Origin: Sporothrix humicola
Taxonomy: Eukaryota > Ascomycota > Sordariomycetes > Ophiostomatales > Ophiostomataceae
Direction: 5' to 3'
DNA length: 64,000 nucleotides
NCBI GenBank assembly: GCA_021396245.1
Contig: WNYE01000047.1
Location: forward strand, 186,001 to 250,000
Part shown: piece after piece, positions 9,156 through 19,588 of the stretch
Layout of the letters: every line of letters starts with the position of its first letter
Numbering within the stretch: the stretch's first letter is position 1
The notes under the pieces: model-generated
The model's database searches: none
What the model was told of the DNA's origin: nothing
The model's input: only the letters and a program-made list of their open reading frames with translations
Program-made: the position numbers and the translations under genes

Positions 9156-11010
9156 TTTGATGTGTGCGTGTGTAGTGTCGTGAGAGTATAAAGGGCGAGG
9201 GCGAACGGATATTGGTAGTTGCCGTAGACCGAAGTAAAGTATGAGGAATATGAGGAGACGGAGGTTCAGAAATGTGTATCCCTTTCAATAAAAAAAGACC
9301 TGACGCAATCTCGTTGTTAGCAAATGCTTGTGCCTGTGCGGTACACGTAGAAGTATATAAAATATAAATGTCAAAGCGTGTAAGGTGAACTGGAGGCAAT
9401 GTTGGTGGTTGACCAAAGCTGTTGAGGCAGATCGAGTGCTAGGGCCCGTAGTCTAAATTGGCATGTTGTAGATCTCTCCTTCTTTTCCCAGCCCTTTTTT
9501 GTACTCAGTCTGTACTGTGTAGGCCGCTGAAGGCCTCTGCACTTGCATCGCGACAACTGAGACATTTGGGCCCAAAACGGCCAATGATGGGCGGAATTTT
9601 GAGTGATAGCCAGAGCTGGCCAGAGACGGACAGCGATGTCCAAAGACGGTCAGGACGGTCATTAACGGCCAAAGCCGGCCGACATGAGCGTCAAAGCTTC
9701 AACGGGAGGCCAGCAGGGACCAAACGTTCCGAAGATGGAGAAACAGGGAAGAAGGGAAGAAGGGAAGAAGAAAGAGGTTGTAGAAGTGAATGGCGGTGCA
9801 GAGTGCTGAATTTATCATACCAATTGTTTATCTCGGAGAGATGTTGAGAGTCGTGACAGGAGGAGCGCGAGGCTGAAAGGATGTCAAAGTCTGGGAGTCG
9901 GGGATTGAAGAACTGTTCGATATGGTCTCTGTCGAGATGTTGTTCTAGAGTCGACTGAGGAAACGAAGATGAAAGGATAATGTTGATCGACGTTGGAAAG
10001 ATGAAGAGAATTGGAGAGTCGTAGTAGTAGAAGGAGAAATAGAATGGCGAGAAAGAGAAAAGAGAAAACAAGAAATGTCGGCAGCAGTTAATCTATTTTG
10101 TGTCGAGTCGAGTCGTCACTTTCTGTTTCTGTTGTATTTTCTGCTGTATTTCTGTAATATCTCCCGTTGTCTTGTCGCTCAGTGAGGCCCTGGGTCTTGG
10201 TGTCCGGTTTGGGATGGGCAGGTCTCAGTGTTTGGAGGATGTCGTAGAAGAAAAGGAGAGGAGGCCGGAAAGATGTACACAAAAAATGGAGATGCGAGAA
10301 GAGAGAGAAGAGAAGAGAGGAGGAGAAGTAAAAGAGAGAACCAAAAATAGAGATTGTAAGAATCGAGGGGAGAAACGAAAATTGGAAAACAGAAACAGCC
10401 CACAAAGTCGACGAGGGTGACGAGAGATAAAAAGGAAGGAGCGAGGGAAGAACGAAGCAGAGAAAAAGGAAGACAAGAAAGAGGGGAAGGTGCGAACGTG
10501 CAAGCGAGCAAGAGCAGGAACAAGAAGAGCAAGAACAAGCTGTCGTCGTACTGCGTTGAGTTTGAGCAGAAAAACGAAAAAGAAAAGCAAGGACATCAGA
10601 AAAAGGAAAGAGCATGAACAAGGATAGGACCGTCCATGCATGCACCACACCTCCCAGGAAAAGCAGGCACACTGCCGAAAAAGGAAAGAACGAGCCAGCC
10701 TGCTCAACAGAATAACACAAAATGGAAAGAGGCCGCTACTGAGAGGCGAGAGTACTCCGTACAATACACGGGCTGGCTGCGCACGCACTTTACACGTTTG
10801 TTGGCGGGAAATTGAGCTAATGAATACAAGTCCACCTGCAAAGGCAGGAGCACAGTCGGAGCGAGGAGGGAAAGAGGAAAGAGGAAAGAGGCACAGACGT
10901 CGATAGACAGGGACAAGAGCACACAAGAAATACAAGAAATACAAGCTACGACGGTTGAGCACAAGCTTCACGCCACGTTTGCGACTACTGTAGGACACCC
11001 AAAAGAAGCG

Positions 11011-11053
11011 CCAAAAGACACCAAAAGACACCAAACGATACCAAACGACACCA
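11011..11053. repeat. Short tandem repeat, about 10 bp unit CCAAAAGACA
   Basis: Four imperfect consecutive units: ccaaaagaca, ccaaaagaca, ccaaacgata, ccaaacgaca. Confidence 0.85.
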
Positions 11054-12933
11054 TGGCGCACGCGAAGAGATGCGCTTGAGATGCAAGCGCGTCGATTTAG
11101 TTGAGATTGGGCAAGGACGAAACGAAAGGAGATGAGGAGAAAGAGGCGATAAACGTCGAGACGAGGTGTTGAGGGGATAAATGTAAAAGGGTAAAGGTAA
11201 AAGGAAAAAGGCAAAGGTACGACATAAAGGGGGATATCATGACGATGGCAAGCAATGGCAAGCAATGAGGGCAGCAGGCTGCAGGCAAAAGATCAAACAT
11301 AAAAGCGGACAATATTGGCCAGGCCTGACCTGAGCCGCTCTCAATTGGGCAAGAGGAGGCAGAGAGTAAAAGGGGTACTTGGGGGCGGACAAATGCGATG
11401 TACCCACTGTATTAATTGCTGTGGAAGGTACCTGGGGAAGGACAAATGAATGTACTTACGTACTCTACTCTACCACCCCAGCCCCAGCCAAATGTAAAGT
11501 GCAAAATGCAAAGTGATAAAATCAGGTATTATCCGAGTGGACATAAAAAAGGACGTAAAGTAATACGACGTAATTCTCAGAAAGAAGGAAAAACCAACCT
11601 TTGCTCCGGCCAGTACGACGGTACTCCGTACAATGTATTGCGACCGACACGTTGGATCTTGCTTTTCCGTCGACTGTCGACTGTTGAAGGAAAAAGAGAA
11701 AAGAAAGGACATAGAGCTTGCATGTCATGCTTTCGTAGGGACTTGAGTCCTATTCCATCGTCGCTTCCCCTATTATTGGAGGGTGCCGCGCCACTCTATG
11801 TGACGAGTGGGACAGAGCAAGAACAACAGGACGACGTTGGTAACGGCCCTTCTTTCGCATCTGTTTCCAGAGCCTGTTCTCGCCCGTTTTTCGTTTCTGC
11901 TCTCGCCTGTTTCTAGAGCCTGTTTGCGGGTTCTTTTTCTTTTTCTCTCCTCTATCTGAGATTATTACTGAGAAACACTCTACGGAGTACTGTGTACCGC
12001 ATGTGGCGTGGGTGTGTCTGAGACATTTGCAGGGAAGACAATTGAATGAAGGGACAGAGACAAGCATCAGCATGGATGGGACGACCTGAAAAGAGAAGAA
12101 AAAAAAAGCACGAGATTCAAGGACAGAGCAGACCACAGTGTCGCTGAAATGGTTGAGAAGAGAAAGTGAAGAAGAAAAAAGGAGAAAGACAGGGGTGATG
12201 AACGGACGAGAGGACGGAAGAGAGTGAGAAAAAGGGAAGGAGCGACGAGAGACGGGAGGAGCACTTGCAGAGGTTGGGGCACTCAAGTGAAGGACAATCG
12301 ACTGGGGTCTGTCTTTGCCTCTGGCCTGCTGGGGTCTGGGCCTTGCATGCCATTGCATGCCAGCCTGGCTGTGAATCGTGTGCTGTGATTGGTCGGGGAA
12401 GCCAGATTTGGAGCAGTTGGGGACATTGTGAGGAGACATTGAGGAGGCGACTGAGAGGCGACTGAGGAGAGGGCCCATCTGCAGTGGACGGATACTCTCT
12501 GGAAAACACACAAAAACACGTTCTTCGCTGCCCCTGGCCTAGCGCAGCCGCTGGTGTGAATGCGGGCTGGTCCCGTTTTGGGGCGTGGTCCAGCAGAGGT
12601 TACGGAGAAGAGGCTAGTGAGCTCTGGGTTAGTGAGTGCCAAGCAATGGCTGGGCCAGGCCACGGTCCAGAGTCTGGCCCTCACTCAGGCCTGACTGTAG
12701 CGAACCACAGTGAACCACAGTGGACGCGACAGTAACGTCGTCTTCTTGGGTCACTCTGGCGGATTTGGAAGTCGTACTTGTGTTGCTTCGCTGCTTTCTT
12801 TTTCTTCATTTTTGTGCACTTTGGCTCTGTCAGTCTAGTTATGTTCGCCTGTTCATACTTTCTTTTTCTCTCCTTTCCAGCGCATTATCTGTATCTTCCA
12901 AAATACTGAATGCAGATGAATGCAGCCAAAAGT

Positions 12934-12956
12934 CAAAAGTCAAAAGTGACAGGCCT
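12934..12956. repeat. Tandem AGTCAAA repeat
   Basis: AGTCAAA is repeated about three times in succession in the gene-free region. Confidence 0.7.
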
Positions 12957-13040
12957 GGCCTCTGCATTGAGGCAAAAGGACTCTGCGTTTAATTGAGGGG
13001 AAGAGAGGAAAAAGAAAGCAAAGTGATAAAACTAACAAAA

Positions 13041-13063
13041 ACGACAGACGACAGACGACAGAC
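13041..13063. repeat. Tandem ACGACAG repeat
   Basis: Three consecutive seven-base ACGACAG units. Confidence 0.75.
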
Positions 13064-13308
13064 ATCCAGTCTACGGAGTAAATAAAAGGGGCATGGCGTG
13101 CCACGCGATGCTTGTTCGTGACCAGTCAGCCAGAGTGGCGTTAGAGGGGTCAGGCCCGACCTACAGGCTACTGCACTTTACTGTGTGCTGAGGGAGGAGG
13201 TCGCATTGATATCGTTTCTCAATTAGGAAAGTCAGTTTACTCTAACCGGCAATCATCCACATCACGATACTCGATATCTATTCAGCTACAGCACGACGTA
13301 CAGTACAG

Positions 13309-15234
13309 CTACTCCTCCACTGGGGCAATCGCCTTCCCCTCCTTCAGCTCGGCCAGCATGTCGTCCGACGCCTTTTGGCTGATGATAAACGTCGGCGCGA
13401 CGGGAAAGACGCCCGGGATGCGGGCAAACGCGCTGGCGTCGACCACCCTCAGCCCGGCGACGCCGCGTACGCGGAATTTGCTGTCCAAGACGGCCATGGG
13501 GTCGTTGTCGGCGCCGATGTGGTTGGTGCAGACGGGGTGGTGGCCAAAGGTGTTTTGGTAGATCCAAGTGAGGTCGTCGGCGTCGCAGGGGGCCTTTTTG
13601 CAGGGGGGTTCGACGGTGGAAATGTTGGCGCGCTTGTACACCGTCCGCACCCATTCCACTAAATCCTTCATGGCGAGCAGGTCGGTGTCGTTGGCGCCGC
13701 CGTCGTACAGGTTCAAGTTGATCTCGGGGACGTCGTAGGCGCTCGCACTCCTCAGTTTCACCCAGCCGCCGGTGCCGCCCGAGTTCTTGACAATGCTCAC
13801 GCCATAGGCCACCGGCGGGTCGGCCGGCAGGTTGGCGTTGGTCTGGTTGTCGGGGAAGAAGCCGCGGAAGACAAAGTACTGGCCGCCCATGAGGAACGTG
13901 TCGCGTTCTTTGTGGCCGTCTTTGGTCTCATACAGCGGGTGTTGCGACCGCGTCATGGCCACCGTGGCCTCGCCGTCGCCGGCCGAGCCGCTCCCAACGA
14001 TTGGCATCTCCTGGTTGTCCATCAAGTGCTGGCCGACGCCGGGAAGTGAGTGCACAATGGGAATATTGAATTTCTTGAGCTGGTCCTCTGGGCCCACGCC
14101 GCTGAGCATCAGCAGCTGCGGCGAGTTGAAGGCGCCGCCGGCCACAATCACCTCGCGCCGCGCCCGGGCCACCTTGCACGTGCGCGTCGACCGCACATAA
14201 CTCTGGCGGCGGTCGCCCGCGTACTGCGCCGTGCCCACGCTGAACTCGACGGCGGTCGCGCGGGCCTTGTCGGCGGAGGTGGACGTCTTCTTATCAAAGA
14301 GCACCTTGGTGGCCAACGAGTGCAAGGACAGCGTCAGCTTGGTGTCCTTCCTGGCCAGCTCCTCCCGCACATAGTACCGCGAGCTGTACCGCGTGTGGTT
14401 GGCGTACTCGTGCCGCACCAGCCCGTAGACGCTCTGCGTCGTGTCGCGCACGGGATCCGTCAGCTCGTTGGGGTCGCGCGCCAAAAGACTGCTCATCGGC
14501 TGCGTGTTGCCAAAGTCCTGCGCGTAAATCTTCATCACGCTGTTGCCCACCAGCGACGGGTCCGGCTTGCCGTTGATCCGCCCGTCCATGCCTGTCTGGA
14601 AGAACCCGTCGAAGCCGTGGCCGGCTGCCTCGGGCGATTTGGGCGTCAGGTAGTTGTTGTGCTCGATCCGCTGGAAGATCCGGTGAATATTCTCCGCCTT
14701 CCACGACGCGTCCCCGGTGACCTCCGCGTGATAGTCCCAGTCGCTGTCATTCGGCAGCCACGTCACCTGGTAGTTGATCATCGACGAGCCGCCGAGTGTC
14801 GCCCCGCGCGGGTAGTACGTCCCCAAGAGCTCCGAGCCCGCCGGCGCCCCGCTCAGGCCCACCCAGTACTGGTTGTTTGGCGTGCGCCACGTCTGACGGA
14901 CATACTTGTCAATGTACTTGCTCCTCTCAGGATCATCCGCCGGGTACCGCTTCGCAAAAAAGTCCCACGTCGTCGCCGGGTCGTAGTTGCTCTGCGGGTC
15001 GCTGTCGCCGCCCGCCTCCAGCATCAGCACCGAATACCCCGCCTTGGCCAGGTTGACCCCCAGCACGCCGCCGCCCGGGCCCGACCCGACCACAATGTAG
15101 TCGTACGTGCCAGCCGAGGCGCGGCCCGAAGGGCAGTCGTCGTCCGCATGCTGGTGGCCCGAATTGCTCGAGGCAACTGATGTGCCCGCGAGGGCAAGCA
15201 GCAGCGCCTGGCAGAGACGAGATCGTAGAGACAT
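13309..15234 (-). CDS. Secreted GMC-family FAD oxidoreductase (AA3-like)
   Basis: A 641-residue glucose-methanol-choline oxidoreductase. A signal peptide (MSLRSRLCQALLLALAGTSVAS) is followed by the FAD-binding YDYIVVGSGPGGGVLGVNLA near residue 45, LMLEAGGDSD, the GMC signature region YPRGATLGGSSMINYQV, REVIVAGGAFNSPQLLMLSG, and the C-terminal HHPVCTNHIGADNDPMAV with VRGVAGLRVVDASAFARIPG. The first catalytic His is about residue 566. Where aryl-alcohol oxidase and glucose oxidase carry the second catalytic His (or Asn), this protein reads PGVFPVAPTF, placing a Phe at about 610. It may therefore be a dehydrogenase-type or otherwise altered member. The substrate (alcohol, sugar or aryl alcohol) cannot be deduced. 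Single exon; TATAAA lies about 100 bp upstream. Confidence 0.9.
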   Translation of the reverse strand: MSLRSRLCQALLLALAGTSVASSNSGHQHADDDCPSGRASAGTYDYIVVGSGPGGGVLGVNLAKAGYSVLMLEAGGDSDPQSNYDPATTWDFFAKRYPADDPERSKYIDKYVRQTWRTPNNQYWVGLSGAPAGSELLGTYYPRGATLGGSSMINYQVTWLPNDSDWDYHAEVTGDASWKAENIHRIFQRIEHNNYLTPKSPEAAGHGFDGFFQTGMDGRINGKPDPSLVGNSVMKIYAQDFGNTQPMSSLLARDPNELTDPVRDTTQSVYGLVRHEYANHTRYSSRYYVREELARKDTKLTLSLHSLATKVLFDKKTSTSADKARATAVEFSVGTAQYAGDRRQSYVRSTRTCKVARARREVIVAGGAFNSPQLLMLSGVGPEDQLKKFNIPIVHSLPGVGQHLMDNQEMPIVGSGSAGDGEATVAMTRSQHPLYETKDGHKERDTFLMGGQYFVFRGFFPDNQTNANLPADPPVAYGVSIVKNSGGTGGWVKLRSASAYDVPEINLNLYDGGANDTDLLAMKDLVEWVRTVYKRANISTVEPPCKKAPCDADDLTWIYQNTFGHHPVCTNHIGADNDPMAVLDSKFRVRGVAGLRVVDASAFARIPGVFPVAPTFIISQKASDDMLAELKEGKAIAPVEE

Positions 15235-15334
15235 GTTGATATTTGAAGAGAATCAAAATACAAGGCTTAAGGAGCTTGACGTCTGCCAAACCAACTACAA
15301 TGCAATTGGGACGCTCCTGGGGCTGGCTTCTGAA

Positions 15335-15340
15335 TTTATA
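15335..15340 (-). promoter_or_regulatory. TATA box of the GMC oxidoreductase gene
   Basis: TATAAA on the minus strand, about 100 bp before the start codon at 15234. Confidence 0.5.
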
Positions 15341-17288
15341 CTCCTTCTTACACTGCTTCACGGTGGTCATTGCCCGGAATCTACGGCTCTTTGCTCATCA
15401 TTCTGTTGTCCTTGGCATGTTTATTCTAGTTGTTCTTTTTTGTCTTTCGATTTATTCTGATTTCTTGGTACACTTTACCAATTGATTCCTACGGGATGCG
15501 GGATGCACGTCGTAAATGTTTACGACAATGGACGCACTGGAAGCGTCGGGATACAACGACGGGACGACATGCAGGTCAATCACGCAGTCACTCACTTTTT
15601 AACTATATAAAAACACTCTCTTCTTCTCAACAGTCCACTCACCGGTCGCGCCAAGCCTGCCCAGCTTCTCGGTTCCAGACAATATGAGGGAGCAATAGAC
15701 AGCAATAGAAAACATCACGGGCATCACCCGTCGTTGCAGTCTAGACCGGACCTTTTTCATCTTTTCATCGTTGCCCCTCACTCTCGTCCATTTTCATTCT
15801 CATTGTTTTCTTCCAAACATGCACCCTTCGTATTCATAAACTAGTTATAAAGTCAGCCTTGGCTTGATCTTGTCGTCTTCGGCAGACATCACAGGTGAGA
15901 TGCAATATACTCCGCACCGAGTATCCCGATGCTGTACCACGTCGCCCACCACCCATCGACAATACCACTGGTCTGGGCAGGTACGACTTGCAGGCAAGAC
16001 TGTGATTGTCTAGAGATTAAATTTACTTCTTTGATCTCGCATCGAAAGAGGGGGGAAGATTTTGCGCGCAAGTGGCGGCGCAAAATGAGGGGAAGAGAAA
16101 AGACAAGACAACATGGAGTGTGGTTCAGCCAGCCTCTTTTGCTGCACTGCAACAATGCAACAATGGCTGGACAGCACAGCTATCTGCACATGCACTCAGA
16201 TATGTGACCACTGTGACTCTCTGCATTGCCCAGTAGGATTGTATCCAGGAAATGCGTGGGACTTGTGCAACGAAATGTACAACCAGACTGAGAAGGAAAG
16301 ACATGTGGTGCTACGGCTCTTCTTCTGCTTTCCCTCCCGCCACATTATTTTTGCTGCTTTCTTTTCTCCAGCCTCCAAGCATTTCGATATCTTTACATGG
16401 TAAGCCAACAACAGAATTACAGTACTCCCAAAATAGACTCAAATCTTAATTCTCTTCAGCCGCGAGAAAGGTGCTTGGACGAGAGAGAAGAATCAGTAAG
16501 ACGACGGACCAGCAATATGATCTTCCGCTATCAATCTACTTGAGCTGCACGTCTCCCGTCTTTTTCGCGGGTAAATGGGAACGGGGCGAAAAAAGACAAA
16601 AACGACAGAAATAAGGTTGGCCATACACGGAAAGTCCGTATATCAGTTTACAGACGATCTAGGCATGACGCCGCATAGACGGTAAACATATTGTGCATCC
16701 CCTTTCAGGGCGATAGAGTCTGGACGGCATTGATGTCATGGGCAAAGGCCGTGTCCTCTGTAAGCTGGAGAGAACTGTTGTCTTTGGTTTTTTTTGTTTA
16801 AAAAAAAAGAAAAAATAGGAACAAAACAAGAAAATACATCTCAATCGATTGATTTTGATACATCTTCCCAGAGACTTTAAAGTCAACAATGACGATAGGC
16901 CTGGCCAAGAGCAAAGACTGACCGTCCACAATGCAACTACCGATGAGTTCCTAAAGTCTTAGTATCTTAGCCATATATTTGTAAAGGGTCTTAGAAAAAA
17001 GAAATGCACTAAAAATAAATCCTTTTCTTTCTATTCACAGAAAAACTATCTCTTAAAATCAAAATCAATCCTTTTCAATGTCATGGGAGTCGTTGTAGGC
17101 GTCGACATTGAAGCTTGATCTGGTGGTGTTGGCTGCCCCGACCTCTGATTGGCCAGTTGTGTTGATCAACACTAGCACCACCACCGCCTGTAATTGTAAT
17201 TCTCCAGCCGAGCCAGCGAGCCAGCCTTGTCAACTGTAGCCCCGCAAACACGTCAACTTAATCGCGACCACAACACGCGCACAACACA
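15341..17288. other. Intergenic region with an unassigned promoter-like sequence and A/T tracts
   Basis: No coding gene recognised. A TATATAAAAA at 15604 followed by a C/T-rich run resembles a plus-strand core promoter, but only very short frames follow. A T-run then A-run lies at 16787-16816. The last 100 bp before 17289 form the leader of the next gene. Confidence 0.5.
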
Positions 17289-17850
17289 ATGGTGAGTCCA
17301 ATCCTTCCTGTTGCTGTCTTCCTTCCTAACATCCCAGAACAAGGACGGCTGCTACACGTCGGTGCACATGCACCACCCGCGCAACGCCGACCTCTTTGAG
17401 GACGTCTGCAAGGACCGCCTGCCGCAGGACGACATCTTTGTGCCGCCGCAGCACCAGCCCATCAACCCCGAGGACGAGGACGACGTCGTGCCCGACCAGC
17501 ACGCCGCGTTTGGCATCCAGCGGGCGACGCAGGCCGTGCGCGAGCCGGCGTGGAAGGACCTGGGGCTGGCGCAGCTGATGCGCAAAGGACCGGCGGGCCG
17601 GCCGAACAATAGCAATGCCAATGGGGCGGGTGCTGCAGAAGGCGCTGCCGCGAGTGGCGCCGCCGCCAACTCGTATGGCTACTACGCTTACTACTACGGA
17701 TACAATGCCAACGGGATCGGGAGCACGCTTGCTGGCGCTGGCGCCAACTCGTCTGGACCGACGGGCGACCCGGCGGCGAGTCCAGGCGGCGCAGCAGGAC
17801 GCGGGCAGCCTGGAGCAGGACAGCGGGCCTACAGAGGTATGCCGAGGTGA
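17289..17850 (+). CDS. Unknown protein; first coding exon is the ATG alone
   Basis: Exon 1 is 17289-17291 (ATG), followed by GTGAGT; the 46 bp intron contains CCTAACATCCCAG; exon 2 is 17338-17850. The product has 171 residues. The N-terminal half is well ordered in composition: NKDGCYTSVHMHHPRNADLF, EDVCKDRLPQDDIFVPPQ, NPEDEDDVVPDQHAAFGIQR and EPAWKDLGLAQLMRKG. The C-terminal half is low-complexity, Ala/Gly/Asn-rich with a Tyr cluster (YGYYAYYYGY). I do not recognise the family; no signal peptide or membrane helix is visible. An alternative start is the internal ATG in the HMHHPR stretch at 17368. I prefer the spliced start because donor, branch point and acceptor are all good and the frame is open from the acceptor. 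Confidence 0.65.
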
Positions 17851-18133
17851 ATACGTTAGGGTCGGAGGAGAAGAGAAGCATAGCATCGATATTGATACCA
17901 CGAGGTGGGATGGGACGGCGTTACGGTTATGAATAGGGCAGTCACAACGGTTTGCATTACGGTACGCATTGGTACGGCATTAGGTCAAAGCATTGCAGAA
18001 TGAAACATGCATTTTAATTTCCCAAGAAAGAACAAACGCCGTGATATATACACCGAGAGCATAGAAGAAAAGGACAAAACAAAAGCAATCGTAACCAACT
18101 CCGGGAGGCAGATATTGTAACCTCTCATTTCCC

Positions 18134-19033
18134 TCAGCTCTTCCCCAAGTACGACTCCCGCTCCAGGACGGACGGCTCAAACTTGACCAGAAACACCGTC
18201 TTGCCCGGCCACATCTCGCCCTCCTCGGCCTTGCCGACCGTGTGCGCCGTGACGCGCGCCGGGAAGCCTGCGCCGTCGCAGACGCCTTCCACGATGCCGG
18301 CGACGTAGGCCGCGCAGTTGAGCTGGCTCATCTCGCGGGGCACGCTAATGTACTGGTTGACCAGGGGCTCGTTGTCGATGATCATGTACTCCTCGGGCGT
18401 CTGCGGGTTGCTGCTCTTTTCGAGGCCATTGGCCTGGCGGCCGAACAAATGTGTCCAGACGTTGATTTTGACAAAGTGGAGGAGGGCGATGATGGTGAGG
18501 GGGCGGGTCTGGGAGCGGGCGGGTTCGCGGAAGAGGAGGAGGTCGAGGAGTTTGAGGCCGATGGGGTGGCCTTGAACGTTTAGGCTGGGAGAAACAAAAG
18601 TTAGCGATGACTGTGAGCGAGCGAGCGAAGCGAGGACAAAAAAGAAGGCGAGCGGAGCGAGGACAGAAAAAGAAAGCGAGCGAAGCGAGGAAAGAAGAAA
18701 GCGAGCGAAGCGAGGAAAGAAAAAGACTTACCGTTTCTCAAGATCCTGGATGCCGGTGACGCGGCGCTGGGCATAGCCGACCATTTCGCTAAAGAGGTAG
18801 GCGAACGCCGACTGCGACAGCTCGGCCGTCTTGGTGCGGTTGAGCGGGCGGTGGTAGATGGTCTTGCCGGACGTCGGGTAGCGGAGGCCTTGTTGCGACT
18901 GTGCTTGTTGTTGTTGTGCCTGCTGTTGCGCCGCCTGCGCAGATGGATGCTGCTGCGGCTGGAGCTGGTTGGGGTCTCGTATCGGGGCGGGACCTTTGGC
19001 GCCGCCCATGCCGGACGACGCGAGGGTGGCCAT
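18134..19033 (-). CDS. TRS31: TRAPP complex subunit TRAPPC5 / Trs31
   Basis: Core subunit of the TRAPP tethering complexes that activate Ypt1/Rab1 at the Golgi. Two exons: 19033-18732 and 18584-18134, giving 250 residues, with intron 18585-18731 (GTAAGT...CCCAG). After a Gln/Pro-rich N-terminal extension of about 65 residues, the Bet3-family fold appears: GKTIYHRPLNRTKTAELSQ, FAYLFSEMVGYAQRRVTG, the junction-spanning LEKRLNVQGHPIGLKLLDLL, HFVKINVWTHLFGRQANGLE, YMIIDNEPLVNQYISVPREM, LNCAAYVAGIVEGVCDGAGF and VFLVKFEPSVLERE. These blocks match TRAPPC5 throughout, and the protein is full length. The intron is filled with GCGAGCGAAGCGAGGA repeats. A PDR16-like lipid-transfer gene lies upstream on the same strand. 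Confidence 0.94.
18614..18725. repeat. GCGAGCGAAGCGAGGA repeats filling the TRAPPC5 intron
   Basis: Four imperfect units of about 18-26 bp (gcgagcgaagcgaggaca, gcgagcggagcgaggaca, gcgagcgaagcgaggaaa twice) occupy most of the 147 bp intron and end next to its donor. They match the motif at 289-350 and 3193-3302. Confidence 0.9.
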
Positions 19034-19588
19034 TGTGGGAGTGGGGGAGAGGGTGAGATGGAGTCGCGGCGAGGGAGAGGACGGGTCGCTGTCGTGGGTG
19101 TCGTGGTGGACGTTGTCGTGATGCAAGAGGTGAGGTTGAGATGGGCAAGGTCGACGTTGAGTTGAGGTCGGTCTAGTCAATTGCTGGAGACTGGAGAGAG
19201 GACGGAGAAGTGGGGCAGCTCCATAGAGCAAAGCCGCGCTGGCCTTCTGACCACCCGCTGAGCGATAGTGCGATAGCGCCAAACAACAGCTAGAGCTCAG
19301 CCTTGTGACTTTTGACAGATAATGAAAACACAAAATGGAAACAATAAGGACAAAATAAAATGCGGAATAAACCTCCAGTATGTACAGTATTAAATGGCTA
19401 TTATTAGGCGTGGCTACACGAAAATATGATAATATGGCAGCATAACAACATGCAACATGGCAGCAAATGACAGACGCTCGGTCTATCAATCTATGGTATA
19501 ATATGGCTCCTCGAGGATAAACAACAGCTCTTATCCTCTCTTTCGTTTACTTTTCCAGTCTTCCCCTTCCGATTATCATCCTCTCCTT
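19034..19588. other. Intergenic region upstream of TRAPPC5
   Basis: Leader and promoter of TRAPPC5 on the right and the 3' region of the lipid-transfer gene. No TATA box stands out and no gene is seen. Confidence 0.45.

Larger units (their letters stand above)
9156..13308. other. 4.1 kb gene-free region, purine-biased, with simple repeats
   Basis: No frame here has both an ATG start and recognisable protein content. The plus strand is strongly A/G-rich, most clearly at 10230-10620. Small repeats include CCAAAAGACA-type units (11011-11053), AGTCAAA (12934-12956) and ACGACAG (13041-13063). Four copies of TACGGAGTA/TACTCCGTA occur at 10751, 11632, 11981 and 13072. GGCCA-rich sequence lies at 9555-9685. 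It could hold a long leader or promoter for the minus-strand gene at 9155, or a non-coding transcript; I cannot tell. Confidence 0.55.

Noticed and set aside
10100..11265. Overlapping long frames on both strands in the purine-rich gap
   Set aside because: Their products are low-complexity Phe/Leu/Ser or Arg/Glu/Lys runs caused by the purine/pyrimidine bias, without domains.
14050..15180. Long plus-strand frame of 376 codons
   Set aside because: It is the antisense shadow of the GMC oxidoreductase; its Arg/Val/His-rich product has no domain.
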